Below, in pieces: positions 21,295 to 31,083 of a stretch of 64,000 nucleotides of DNA. The notes beneath the pieces are model-generated. The model was given only the letters and a program-made list of their open reading frames with translations, did no database searches and was not told the DNA's origin. Every line of letters begins with the position of its first letter. Positions within the stretch are counted from its first letter, which is position 1. The stretch is from contig NAJO01000080.1 of NCBI GenBank assembly GCA_002077065.1, forward strand, positions 40,073 through 104,072, given 5' to 3'. This DNA is from Cryoendolithus antarcticus. Taxonomy: Eukaryota; Ascomycota; Dothideomycetes; Cladosporiales; Cladosporiaceae. The position numbers were made by a program, and so were the translations under genes.

Positions 21295-22235
21295 AATCTT
21301 ACCTTGCAGAACACAATATACTGCATAGACAGACTTGTAAAATAGGGAGTACTAGGACTGCCTCGAGGAGCCACGTGGCAGCTCAACGCCACAGTACTGC
21401 CGGGCATTGTTCACTACTTCTTAGCCCCATCGCAGAGCAGCAGCTCCTTCCTCAAAGAAACTCCAGTCCAGCCGCTTTCGGCTGTTGCGACAAGCGCTGA
21501 CCTTGCCCTATCACCATTGCGCTGCCAACATCCAACACAGCTTGATCGTCGACGATGCTTTCTGGCGCCTAGGTTGATGTATATACCATAAGGTACAAGA
21601 TCATCCATCTGAACATACACAGATCCTGTACTAGAGCGGGAGTTGTACAGTGATAAGATCCGGCAGCTTTCTCTTTCTTCCACCCGACGGCTCGTCCCGC
21701 CTTCTTCAAGGAACGGACTTCGCTCAACCGACTCCAGATCTGTTCGCGAAGGAGGACCCCTCTTTCGAAGTCTATCCTTGTAAGGACTTTATATCGCAAC
21801 AGCTCGGCATAAATTCCATCGACCGACGGTCGTGGTCTGGCATTGCCTGGAATTCAGGCGCAGTTGCATCTGTACGACATTGCATTGCTCATTGTTGCCC
21901 GCAGGTGGAGAAGTGGCGGGGAGACCTGGGAAGACGAACGGAGTTTGTCGCCGAGAGCAAGGCAGAATATAGGAAAAGAGTTGTTGGTGTTGTTAGAGGA
22001 CAGTGGCATCGGAGGACTAGCTGGAGAAGAGGAGCGTCGCGTGTAGACATTGAACTGGGAGGGTCACATCTGGACGCTTGAACAACATCTGCACCTGAAC
22101 GATTGGTCCGCACACATCTGCAACGCCCTCTCACGAATAAAAACTCAACATCGATTGACTGTCCTTCCGCTCGCTACACCTCGCCCCTCGCCCCGACTCT
22201 CCCAACCCCGGATCCGCCCCCTTACCGCGCCAATC
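21295..22235. other. Intergenic RSM22 to RAC1
   Basis: About 940 bp. The last 100 bp before the RAC1 start are pyrimidine/C-rich (CTCGCCCCTCGCCCC-like), typical of a fungal 5' leader. No separate gene is supported. Confidence 0.45.
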
Positions 22236-23025
22236 ATGGCCACTCAACCAACGCAATCACTGAAGTGCGTAGTCACCGGCGACGGAGCAGTGGGCAAGAC
22301 ATGTCTTCTGATCTCATACACCACCAACGCGTTCCCGGGTGAATACATTCCCACGGTCTTTGACAACTACAGCGCGTCTGTCATGGTGGACGGGAAGCCG
22401 ATCAGCCTGGGACTGTGGGATACAGCAGGACAAGAGGATTACGATCGATTGCGGCCGCTGAGCTACCCACAAACTGATGTGTTCTTGATTTGCTTCAGTA
22501 TTGTGAGTCCGAGTAGTTTCGACAACGTGAAAGCGAAGGTATGTCCTCGATGTGGGGTTGGAGGGTGTGGTTAGGGTGATGGCAAGCTGACGGGAGATTA
22601 TAGTGGTTTCATGAGATCGAGCATCATGCGCCTGGTGTGCCGATCATACTAGTCGGTATGCTCCCATATCGCTCATCACCATTCCTGTATAGCGTACTGA
22701 CATCTTTCCTCAGGCACGAAGCTCGATCTCCGCGATGACCCAGAAGTGAAAGAGCAACTTCGTCAGCGGAAAATGGCGCCCATACAATACGAGCAAGCGG
22801 TAGGTGTTGCGAAGGACATCAGGGCGGTGAAGTATTTGGAGTGTTCGGCATTGACGCAGAGAAACCTCAAGAGTGTGTTCGATGAAGCTATCAAGTAAGT
22901 CATCCGATATTCTAACGAGCTGAACGAAATATAGCGGGAGTGTGGGTGCTGATATTTTGACAAGGGCAGTGATAAGCCCGCGACCGCCGGTCAAGCCCAA
23001 GAAGAAGTCGTGCACTATATTGTGA
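22236..23025 (+). CDS. RAC1: Rho-family GTPase Rac1, 4 exons
   Basis: Exons 22236-22538, 22604-22655, 22714-22894 and 22965-23025 give 198 residues. P-loop GDGAVGKT (15-22), switch I ending YIPTVFDNY, switch [15 protein letters not shown], the Rho-specific insert region with [14 protein letters not shown], and a polybasic tail KPKKK followed by the CAAX box CTIL. Leu at the last position predicts geranylgeranylation and plasma-membrane attachment. [24 protein letters not shown] and AVISPRP favour Rac over Cdc42. Fungal Rac1 controls polarised growth, branching and NADPH-oxidase activation. All introns are GT-AG; the last splits a lysine codon (AA|G). The polybasic/CAAX end is on its own 61-bp exon. 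Confidence 0.95.
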
Positions 23026-23570
23026 GGCTACTGGGAAGATATGATTGGTGTTATTGGCGAGCGAGGAGCTCTAGGCTTTTGCCGAGCGATGGGGGACATA
23101 TAAACCAATGGATTTAACTCATCAATGTGCGTTATGTGTGGATGAAGCCGCTCTTCGTCCTAGTCGTCCACAGCCCTACGTGGCTCTGTGCAATCTTCTT
23201 CGTTATAGCCGTTGCGCTACCATGCGCCAATGCTGTGGAGGTGGATCCGGCTGCGTGACGCTATGCATTGATGAAACTCGCATCAACACAGCAACGCGTC
23301 GTCCGACATGTCTTACAATCTGCTACTTCCTACACTCTCCGATGCGTGCGCAAGTGTGTCAGGTATTCCGCGACATCTTCGGTAGCACATCAATACCCGT
23401 ATGAAGTCAAGCCCTGTCGCATAGCGCATCGCAATCTCGGGGGAATCCCTCCTTCAGCCCCCGGCAGTCTCACAAGACGAGGGTCAGACGCAGACCCTTG
23501 TCACTAATCCCGCAGGTACACACACATTACAGCCGCCCGCGTCGTTTGAGTGCTAGCCTGTCTGCAGCTG
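23026..23570. other. Intergenic RAC1 to septin-like gene
   Basis: About 545 bp between two plus-strand genes. No coding or RNA feature is supported. It must hold the promoter of the next gene. Confidence 0.4.
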
Positions 23571-25874
23571 ATGGCCTCACTTTCCGGCGCTGGGCGTCTC
23601 AAAGACGACGTCGACTATTCGCGCTCGCATCGCAGTCCCCCGGCTGTGCCTTCTATAGCTTACAACGCCGTTTCCTCGGAGCAGGCGCCTGAGATTGGTG
23701 ATCGGCCGTTGGGGCAGACGTTGCGCTCGCGTTTGGATACTGAGCAGCAGTACCAGGATATCGCGCGCACCAAGAGTCGCGGTGGGGAGAGTGAGCATCA
23801 GCATCAGGCGAGCAAGCATAGTCTGAGTGGGCTGCTGAGGAGGCAGCCTTCTGGGAGTGCGGTTTCCGTGCATTCACGAGCTGGCTCGGAAGTACCTACT
23901 TCACCACCACTGCCAGCAAATAGCACCTTTTTGCAATATAACGCCAACACGACCCTAGGCGACTCTCAGCGACACACACCGCAAGACTCCATCTCGACCA
24001 CCTCAGAGCGCTCGGGCTTGTTCCGCACAAAATCAAAAGACAGCGTCGGCAAGGAAAGAAACATGCTGCGCAAATCTTCCAAAGCGCGGCAGCAGCAAGC
24101 CGCGGAGCTGGAACGGCAAGCGCGCGAAGCCCAACTCCTTCCTCGCCAGCCGCCGCGCCTTCCAAGCCACAATCCTCTGCCGAACCTCTCTTCCTTCGAT
24201 GAAGGCCGACCAGACAGTGTCGCCATCTTCAGCCCTCAAGCTTACACTGATCCTCGCGCCCCGCCTGCTGTCCCGCAGCAAAGCCACTACAACAACACTT
24301 CAACGGCCAACTTCTCGCGGCCTGGCGGGAACGCCTTCGCTATGGCAAAGTCGACGTCGTTTGAGCAGAACAGCTCAAGTTCACCTGCTTACGCTGTGAG
24401 AGGTGCTTCGGCTTCGACTAGCCCCCCTTCGTTCAATGCTTTGCCGGGGAGCGTCAATGGAGAGAATGGCGAGACTGGAGGTGCCAGCATGACGAACAGG
24501 GGGAGGTACAGTTATGCTAGCACGGCTGCCGGGAATGGCGGTCATGTTAACAGTCCGCGAAGGGTGAGGCGGAGAAAAGATCCGACGCCATTCAAGTGAG
24601 TCGTCTTGTCGATCATGTCAGTCGCAGGTGTACTGACAATGAATAGTATCCTCGTGATCGGGACAAAGTCGAGCGGCAAGACCTCATTCATCTCGTTCCT
24701 TCGCCATTCGCTCGCACTACCTTCGCATAAGCCTCAGGAAGCACCATTCAGCCCACCGCCACAAGGGAGCTTCACATCACACTACCTCGAGGCGGACATG
24801 GAGGGCGAAAGGATCGGACTGACACTGTGGGACTCGCCTGGCCTGGAGACGAACATCGTTGACTTGCAGCTGCGCGAGACAACCGCGTTCATCGAGGCGA
24901 AGTTCGAGGATACGTTCAAGGAGGAGCAAAAGGTGCAGCGCAGTCCGGGCTTCAAGGACACTCACATTCATTGCGTGTTCTACGTTCTAGACCCAATCCG
25001 TCTAGATGCTACGGTCGCTGCTGCAGGCGAGAAGAGCAGCAAGGGTGGACTGGACGAGGATGTGGATCTGCAGACATTACGTGCACTGTGGGGCAAGACC
25101 ACGGTCATCCCAGTGATCGCGAAGGCCGACACTCTCACAACAGGCCACATGGCCTTCCTCAAGCGCGCAGTCTGGGAAAGCATCAAAACAGCAAAGCTCA
25201 GCCCACTTGAAGCGCTCGAGCTGGAGGAAGACGACATCGATTCTGGTCGAGACTCTGACAATGACGACGAGGACTCTGACGTCCCTACTCACGACACAGA
25301 CGCCCAGGAGAGCGTCACGAACAATCTCCTCGACCGCTCCTCGTCCGATGATAGCATTCCTCTGCCAACTAAACGTACATCTCACGCCCGTCAGCCCTCC
25401 GGTCCAGCTCCGCTGAACGACGAAGAGCCCTACATCCCGCTCTCAATCCTTTCGCCTGATCCTCACGTGCTTGCAAAGTCACCCTCACCTTCGCAGAAAG
25501 ACCTCGTTCGCACGTTCCCATGGGGTACTGCCAGCCCGTTCAACCCACAGCATTGCGACTTCCTCCGCCTCCGAGACTCGATCTTCTTAGAGTGGCGGTC
25601 GGATCTAAGGGAGCTGAGCAGGGTGCGGTGGTATGAGGCTTGGCGGACTGCGAGGCTGCGGATTGTGCCCGGCAGCAAGATGAGGATCAAGGGTGGAGTG
25701 ACGCCCGTCGGCGCTGTGCCTCGGGAGGGACGTGGTGCGAGTGGTGGATTCAAGGGAGAGGGCAGAGTGCCGAGGAGCGTGAGTAGTCAGGGGCAAAGCG
25801 GCGTGATGGGGATGGGACAGTCGGTCGTTGGCGGTGCTGGAGTACCGCAAAGTGTTGGTGCAGCTGCTTACTAA
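23571..25874 (+). CDS. Septin-type GTPase with long disordered N-terminus, 2 exons
   Basis: Exons 23571-24595 and 24647-25874 join inside an Asn codon (AA|T) to 750 residues. The first 340 are low-complexity Ser/Gln/Pro-rich and probably disordered, with an Arg-rich stretch (RRVRRRKDP) just before the G domain. The G domain begins NILVIGTKSSGKTSF (P-loop G347-T354). It has G3 DSPG and the septin-type G4 motif AKAD rather than the Ras NKXD. An acidic insertion (DDIDSGRDSDNDDEDSD) interrupts the domain after G4, and the tail is Gly-rich without an obvious coiled coil. Septins form membrane-bound filaments at septa and hyphal tips. This one is divergent (AspE-like or a septin-related orphan), so filament assembly should not be assumed. 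The start is the first ATG; the frame is open upstream without one. Confidence 0.75.
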
Positions 25875-26709
25875 GGCCTGTGAAGGAACGAACGCTTCTC
25901 GAGATGAATCGACTACGACCAAACATCGATCTTGAGATTCAAAAGGCGAACACATGCTACGGGGTAAGCATGCACCACACGGCACACACATACCGCTGCC
26001 AGTAGCGATGCATCTACCGACTACAGAGCTACACCGATGGTCGAAAGAGGGTAATGTGTGCTGCAAAAAGACCGAACGTTGATCAAGCGATGCAGCGAGA
26101 GAGTTGAGCACATGCAGAAGAATTGAGTGAGCTCGAGGTGCTTTGTGGCGAAGTGTAGAGTAGATATATACCCCCTTGGTTTTCTGTAGCGGATTGTGAA
26201 GCGATGTCAATATTAGCCGCTGCCAGGCATCACATATCGGAACATCGTTGCTGGCATCCGCATGATAGGGCGAACGCCCGATCCGGGTATTTGGCCAGGT
26301 TCACTACCGCCGCCTAGCTCACGCACTTCTGCTGCCTGATGTTCGACCACTTTGCCACCCACAACGGCGATGAGGCCGTTGCTCCAAGTCAAAGATCGTG
26401 GCCACGGTCATGCCTCAGACGTGAGCATGGTGGCATAGCAGAGTCCTCAGCACAGGAACACGGCACGCTCGGTCGCCTATGCTGTATCATTGGTCACTGC
26501 GCGAGCGTACTCCCACTCTACGCGCGCAGCATGCAGGCTGTGCCGTACAGACCAAGCAACAGACTGCGCCGTTCTGTATTTCTTATAATACGCCCGCGAT
26601 GTCAGGATTGACATTTGTAGTTCTGTGTTTTGACTTTGCTAGTCTTTGGCTTGCCGCGTGCTGAACTGCGATTTGGCTGGTTCGGCATGTGGCGTCGGGC
26701 CGTGGAACT
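25875..26709. other. Intergenic upstream of HET gene 1
   Basis: About 830 bp. It contains the short upstream ORF described separately. No other gene is supported. Confidence 0.4.
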
Positions 26710-26713
26710 ATGA
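26687..26713 (+). promoter_or_regulatory. Nine-codon upstream ORF overlapping the HET start codon
   Basis: An ATG at 26687 opens a frame of eight residues (MWRRAVEL) whose TGA (26711-26713) overlaps the presumed HET start ATG (26710-26712) by two bases. If the transcript begins upstream of 26687, scanning ribosomes meet this ATG first. Translation of the HET protein would then need leaky scanning or very local reinitiation, which could hold its expression low. The geometry is seen directly; the regulation is inference. Confidence 0.35.
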
Positions 26714-28758
26714 GCCAAGATCCCGTTCCTTGCACCGCCGAGACATTCGAGTACGATGCACTCGACGATACTAGAACATATATCCGTCTGCTGCAACTCC
26801 AGAAGGCGACTAGAGATGGGTCGGTCGAGTGTAACTTGCGGGCATGGCCGCTGGAGCAATGTCCCTTGTATACTGCCATATCCTACACCTGGGGATCACC
26901 CGACAAGACTGCTGTCATTTTGGTCAATGGTCTATCATTGACGGTCAGACAGAATTGTGCCGATGTGCTGAGCCAGGCCAGTTGGTACGGCGATGAATTC
27001 TACTGGGTGGATGCTATATGCATTGACCAAAAGAATGAGGATGAGAAAAGCCATCAAGTACAGATTATGCGTGAGATCTATGGGCGCGCCGAAAGAGTGC
27101 TTGCCTGTGTTGGACCCCACTCACACGGCGGCGACAGTCGCTTTTTGTTGAAGATACTGAGAGATCACGAGTCTACGCTTCTCGCCGTAGTTGACGAACT
27201 CGACACTGGCATTACATCCTCGTGGCCTATGTTTCGACCGCCACGCTCAAACGCCCATCAAACACTTCGACTTACGAGAAGCGTGGCCTGGCGACTACGC
27301 TTCACTATCGAGATGCATCGACGTATCTTCGCTGCAGTACATGCGATGCTGAGCCGCACTTACTTCGAGAGGGTTTGGGTGGCTCAGGAGCTCTACATGG
27401 CGAGCAAGCCAATGCTACTATGCGGCGCGGACCAGTGTGCCATGGCGGCGCTTGAGGGACTACTTGCCATCTCTTCAATCTCTGATTTCGGCAGAGGTCG
27501 TTCCGATGGTGCTTGGCTGAATAAGCACTTCTATCGCTATCGCACTACGAAGGTCTGGCAACGAATGTTCCACGCTGTGACTCATCATCTCGACGACGCC
27601 GGCGAGCTGGAAAAGTCTGGCTTGCCCACTCTGTTGCACTACGGAGGTAGCCGTAACAAGTTGCCGGAGACGTCGCTCAGTCGTATGGTACAGACTATCC
27701 ATCCACTCCATTGTTCTGATCCACGGGACATCATCTACGCTACCCTTGGATTGTTAGATCCTCAGGTCGCCAGCAGGATCTCAGTCGATTACCATAAGAC
27801 CACATTCGGTCTCGCGACTGAAGTCATTCCGATGTTCTTCGATGAAGTGGCGGCACAACTAGAGCTTGACGGGGCAATCTACCATGGCGGGTCGCAAGCC
27901 GGGACCCTACTTCGTATGCTCCGGCCCAGTGACGACGACGCGCACTACAGTCGAGCGACTGCCGTTCGGACACATCGAGAGCAGCAGCACGTACTAGGCT
28001 CTGCTCCGCTGTCGGGAGATAGAACATGCACCAAGGTCAATCACTGGAGCGGCCATCGCATTTGGTGCTGTGGCAGTACGTGGCGTATGGGTCTCAACCA
28101 GCCCACTACTATAGCCAACACGATCGAGACACCTCCAGGTTCTCATCCTGGGCTCGTCAAAGTCGAGAGCAAGCGTGGCCACCTTTTAGCAATCTTACCC
28201 AAAAATGTCCGTAACGGAGACTGGCTTCTGCAAAGCGCATCGCCCTGGCAACTCGTCTGCCCCGGCCTAGTCCTGCGCTCGACAGCAGAAGGAGTTTTAG
28301 ATATCATCAGTACAGCCGTCTTCATACGCAGCGAATTGGCTAGCGAAGGCCCTGGAAGCGCAACAGCCTTCACTATCAACTTCGATACCGAAGACCTAGT
28401 CACCTGTCTCTTCCACTTCACGTCATTCTGGCGACGTCCGGGTCCTGCCCCCCAGCTTCCAGCTCGTCCAGCCGGCGTCGCAACTATCGTATCGCCGGAT
28501 TTACCTAGCGGCGTATACCGCCCACCCGAGATCATCGAACAGAACCTCGCGTTCTACTACGCTGATTCGCTTTACGGCAAAAGTCGGGCTGACTTTGCAG
28601 ACTACTTCGCAGTGCATCCATGTTGCGAGAGTGGCTCGTCGTACGGAGAAGCGGTAATGGCGGAAGAGCGGAGACGCGCTGCATCGCCAGAGAACTTGCT
28701 GCTTGTGACTACGCCTTGGATCGAGCCGAAAGCGACGGAAATATGGCCGGATAGTTGA
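26710..28758 (+). CDS. Heterokaryon-incompatibility (HET) domain protein 1
   Basis: A single-exon protein of 682 residues. The HET domain occupies about residues 50-210. It shows the three family blocks: YTAISYTWGSP, FYWVDAICIDQKNEDEKSHQV followed by QIMREIYGRAERVLACVG, and the later FERVWVAQEL. Downstream, the DPRDIIYATLGLL block is the usual second landmark of this family. The remainder is variable and unassigned. HET proteins mediate programmed cell death when genetically different hyphae fuse; most genomic copies have no known partner. The ATG at 26710 is the first in the frame and reads directly into the domain. It is convergent with the ribosomal protein gene at 29216-30230. Confidence 0.88.
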   Translation: MSQDPVPCTAETFEYDALDDTRTYIRLLQLQKATRDGSVECNLRAWPLEQCPLYTAISYTWGSPDKTAVILVNGLSLTVRQNCADVLSQASWYGDEFYWVDAICIDQKNEDEKSHQVQIMREIYGRAERVLACVGPHSHGGDSRFLLKILRDHESTLLAVVDELDTGITSSWPMFRPPRSNAHQTLRLTRSVAWRLRFTIEMHRRIFAAVHAMLSRTYFERVWVAQELYMASKPMLLCGADQCAMAALEGLLAISSISDFGRGRSDGAWLNKHFYRYRTTKVWQRMFHAVTHHLDDAGELEKSGLPTLLHYGGSRNKLPETSLSRMVQTIHPLHCSDPRDIIYATLGLLDPQVASRISVDYHKTTFGLATEVIPMFFDEVAAQLELDGAIYHGGSQAGTLLRMLRPSDDDAHYSRATAVRTHREQQHVLGSAPLSGDRTCTKVNHWSGHRIWCCGSTWRMGLNQPTTIANTIETPPGSHPGLVKVESKRGHLLAILPKNVRNGDWLLQSASPWQLVCPGLVLRSTAEGVLDIISTAVFIRSELASEGPGSATAFTINFDTEDLVTCLFHFTSFWRRPGPAPQLPARPAGVATIVSPDLPSGVYRPPEIIEQNLAFYYADSLYGKSRADFADYFAVHPCCESGSSYGEAVMAEERRRAASPENLLLVTTPWIEPKATEIWPDS

Positions 28759-29215
28759 TGAGTGCGATTATCCAATCGAACAGTGCAGCTGATACCGATG
28801 TGATATGCGGTGTCGCACTCACCGTAGCGCTGGACCTGTTGATATCTTATAGAGCCCGTTTGTACACCATAATCGATGTTTGGAAGGTCCAATGCAGGAT
28901 TTCAGATCCTTCGGTTTCCTCGACTGCCCTTCCGCACGAAGGATGCGCAAGGATAGATACGGCATCTATATTGTATACAAGGGTAAAGACACGAAGGACG
29001 AGATGGCACTTGGAGTTTCATGGCTTGGCATTCTCTGCTTTGATGAAGCCTGCTTGTCGTCGGTCGGAGGCTTCTCGAAGCTCTCCTGCCACGATACGCT
29101 GACATGAAATTTGCCACTCGCTCGAGTATACCTCCCAGCAGCGTCATCGCGCAGTCTCTTTCCTCGAGACGGCCGTCTTCACTCTCCCAATACATCACAG
29201 CTCACAACAGCCCTT
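28759..29215. other. Intergenic between convergent genes
   Basis: About 455 bp shared by the 3' ends of HET gene 1 and the eS4 gene. Nothing else is recognised. Confidence 0.4.
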
Positions 29216-30230
29216 CTACTGCCCAGCCAGATGGTACGCCCGCCTGCGATCTCTCTCCTCAGCGATGCTCAACTTCACACCCTTGCCCTTGGGCAGCGAG
29301 ATCCACGGCTTCTCGCGACCAATGACGAAGACGTTGTTCTCGCGCGTGGCGAACTCGTTGTCAATGGCGTCCTTGATGTGCACGATGTTGAAGCCTCCGT
29401 CATGGCGCTCACGGTGGGTGATGACACCGACACGGCCCATGTTGCGACCACCAGTGGCCATGGCGATGACGCCGGTGTCGAAGTGGATGAAGTCGAGGAT
29501 CTTGCCTGTGTTGAGGAAAGCTTATGGTTAGTGGGGGTGCAGGAGTGTAAGAAGAGCAGGGAGGGAGGGTATACCAGTCGCAAGATCAATCTTGACCGTA
29601 TCGTTGACCTTGATGGCGGGGTCTGGGTATCGGATACTATCATCCCATCACGTCTCAGTATAACTTATTCCCACCAAACATTGGTCCAACGGCTGATAGA
29701 CTCACGTGCGTGCGTCATGCGTGACCAAGAATGGGATGGCGCCCTTGCCGAGCTGTACGCGCTTCACTTTGCCCAGCTTGTACTCGGCCTCCTCGCCGGT
29801 GATGCGGTGGACGGTGAAGCGGCCCTTGGTGTCGTAGACGAGGCGGAAGTTCTCGCCCGTCTTCTCGATCGAGATGACGTCCATGAAGCCGGCTGGGTAG
29901 TTGGGGTCGGTGCGGACTTTGCCGTCGACTTTGATCAGGCGCTGCATGACGATTGCCTTGGTCTCGCGGCCATTGAGGGCGTACTTCAATCTGTGAGAAC
30001 ATTGTGGTCAGTATTATTCTTATCGGAATTATCCAGCGCTTCGAGAAAGACTGCAATGCTAGGAATATGGCAAGATACCGGTTGCGAATGAAGACGATCA
30101 AGGGCATGCAGTCGCGCAACTTGTGCGGACCAGGCGAGGCCTTGGGGGCATAAGCACCGCTGAGCTTGTCAAGGAGCCAGTGGTGTGGTGCGGACAAGCG
30201 CTTCTGATGCTTCTTAGGACCGCGACCCAT
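29216..30230 (-). CDS. RPS4: 40S ribosomal protein eS4, 4 exons
   Basis: Exons 30230-30079, 29990-29706, 29636-29575 and 29505-29216 give 262 residues, the usual length. The protein starts [18 protein letters not shown] (the basic N-terminus conserved from yeast to man). It then shows the S4-like segment with [16 protein letters not shown] and the core [16 protein letters not shown]. The KOW region [19 protein letters not shown] lies near residues 174-192. eS4 binds 18S rRNA in the small subunit. Introns are 88, 69 and 69 bp, all GT-AG; one splits Arg (CG|A) in NRL. The first 30 residues of the leader side (plus strand 30231-30260) give the start context. Expression is expected to be high and constitutive. 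Confidence 0.97.
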
Positions 30231-31083
30231 GATTGCGGTTGTGTGTGGTTGGCGAAGATGTTGCTGTCTTAACGCTACGTAAAGTCGAGTGAGGTTCAAA
30301 GCCCGCTGCACTTTTCGCAGAGTGGGCACGCCAAGACTTCGGAGTTTGCGGGCGTGGCCGCCGCTAGTGATTGGTGTAGAAGAAAGGTCGACTTCACCCC
30401 TTCTCGCCTCTCGTGTGTGACTGGTATCTGGATTGACTATCTAATCGTCCATGATATATGTCTGCTGTGGCAGCTGGAGAGATCTGCTATCTCACGGACT
30501 GGGGCCCCACCGTCGCCCCATGACAGTTGCTTCACGCTGAGCATCTCGATGACCGGATGCGCTACTACCCACCAGCCATTGCCTTTCTCCCTCGCTACCT
30601 CAATCTACTTCTCAATGTGCAATCGTGACTAATCGTCGCGACACGATCGGCTGTGACTACTGGCCACTGCCCGGGCTGTGGCTGGACCTGGTAATGAGCC
30701 GTCAAATTAATAAGCGATCACATGCTAAGGATCGTGCCTTCCTCCGAAGAGGCAACCGCTCCTTCTCGGTGGGCGAGGCCTGGAGACATGCTCATACCTT
30801 GCTGATGATCTGCGTCGGCTATCGTCTCTGACAAATGATCCCCGAAACGAGGCTGCAGCTTCCCGCATTCCCAACGTAGATCTCCCCGTTTGTGCACAAT
30901 GAAGTTCACCCGGTGAGTGACGTTCTTCCAATCATGTACGCCAGACTCGATCTTGAGAGCTTTGGCCACTCAATCTTGCAAACCTTTCCCACTTGATCTC
31001 AAACCGTACACCACACGCTTTCGGCATTGATGCGCTCGAGCATCACCTCTTCCTTTCCCTCCATCACGGGCACTACCAGCAGG
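30231..31083. other. Intergenic between eS4 and the oxidase pseudogene
   Basis: About 850 bp of divergent intergenic DNA that should contain the eS4 promoter on its left. No further gene is supported. Confidence 0.4.
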
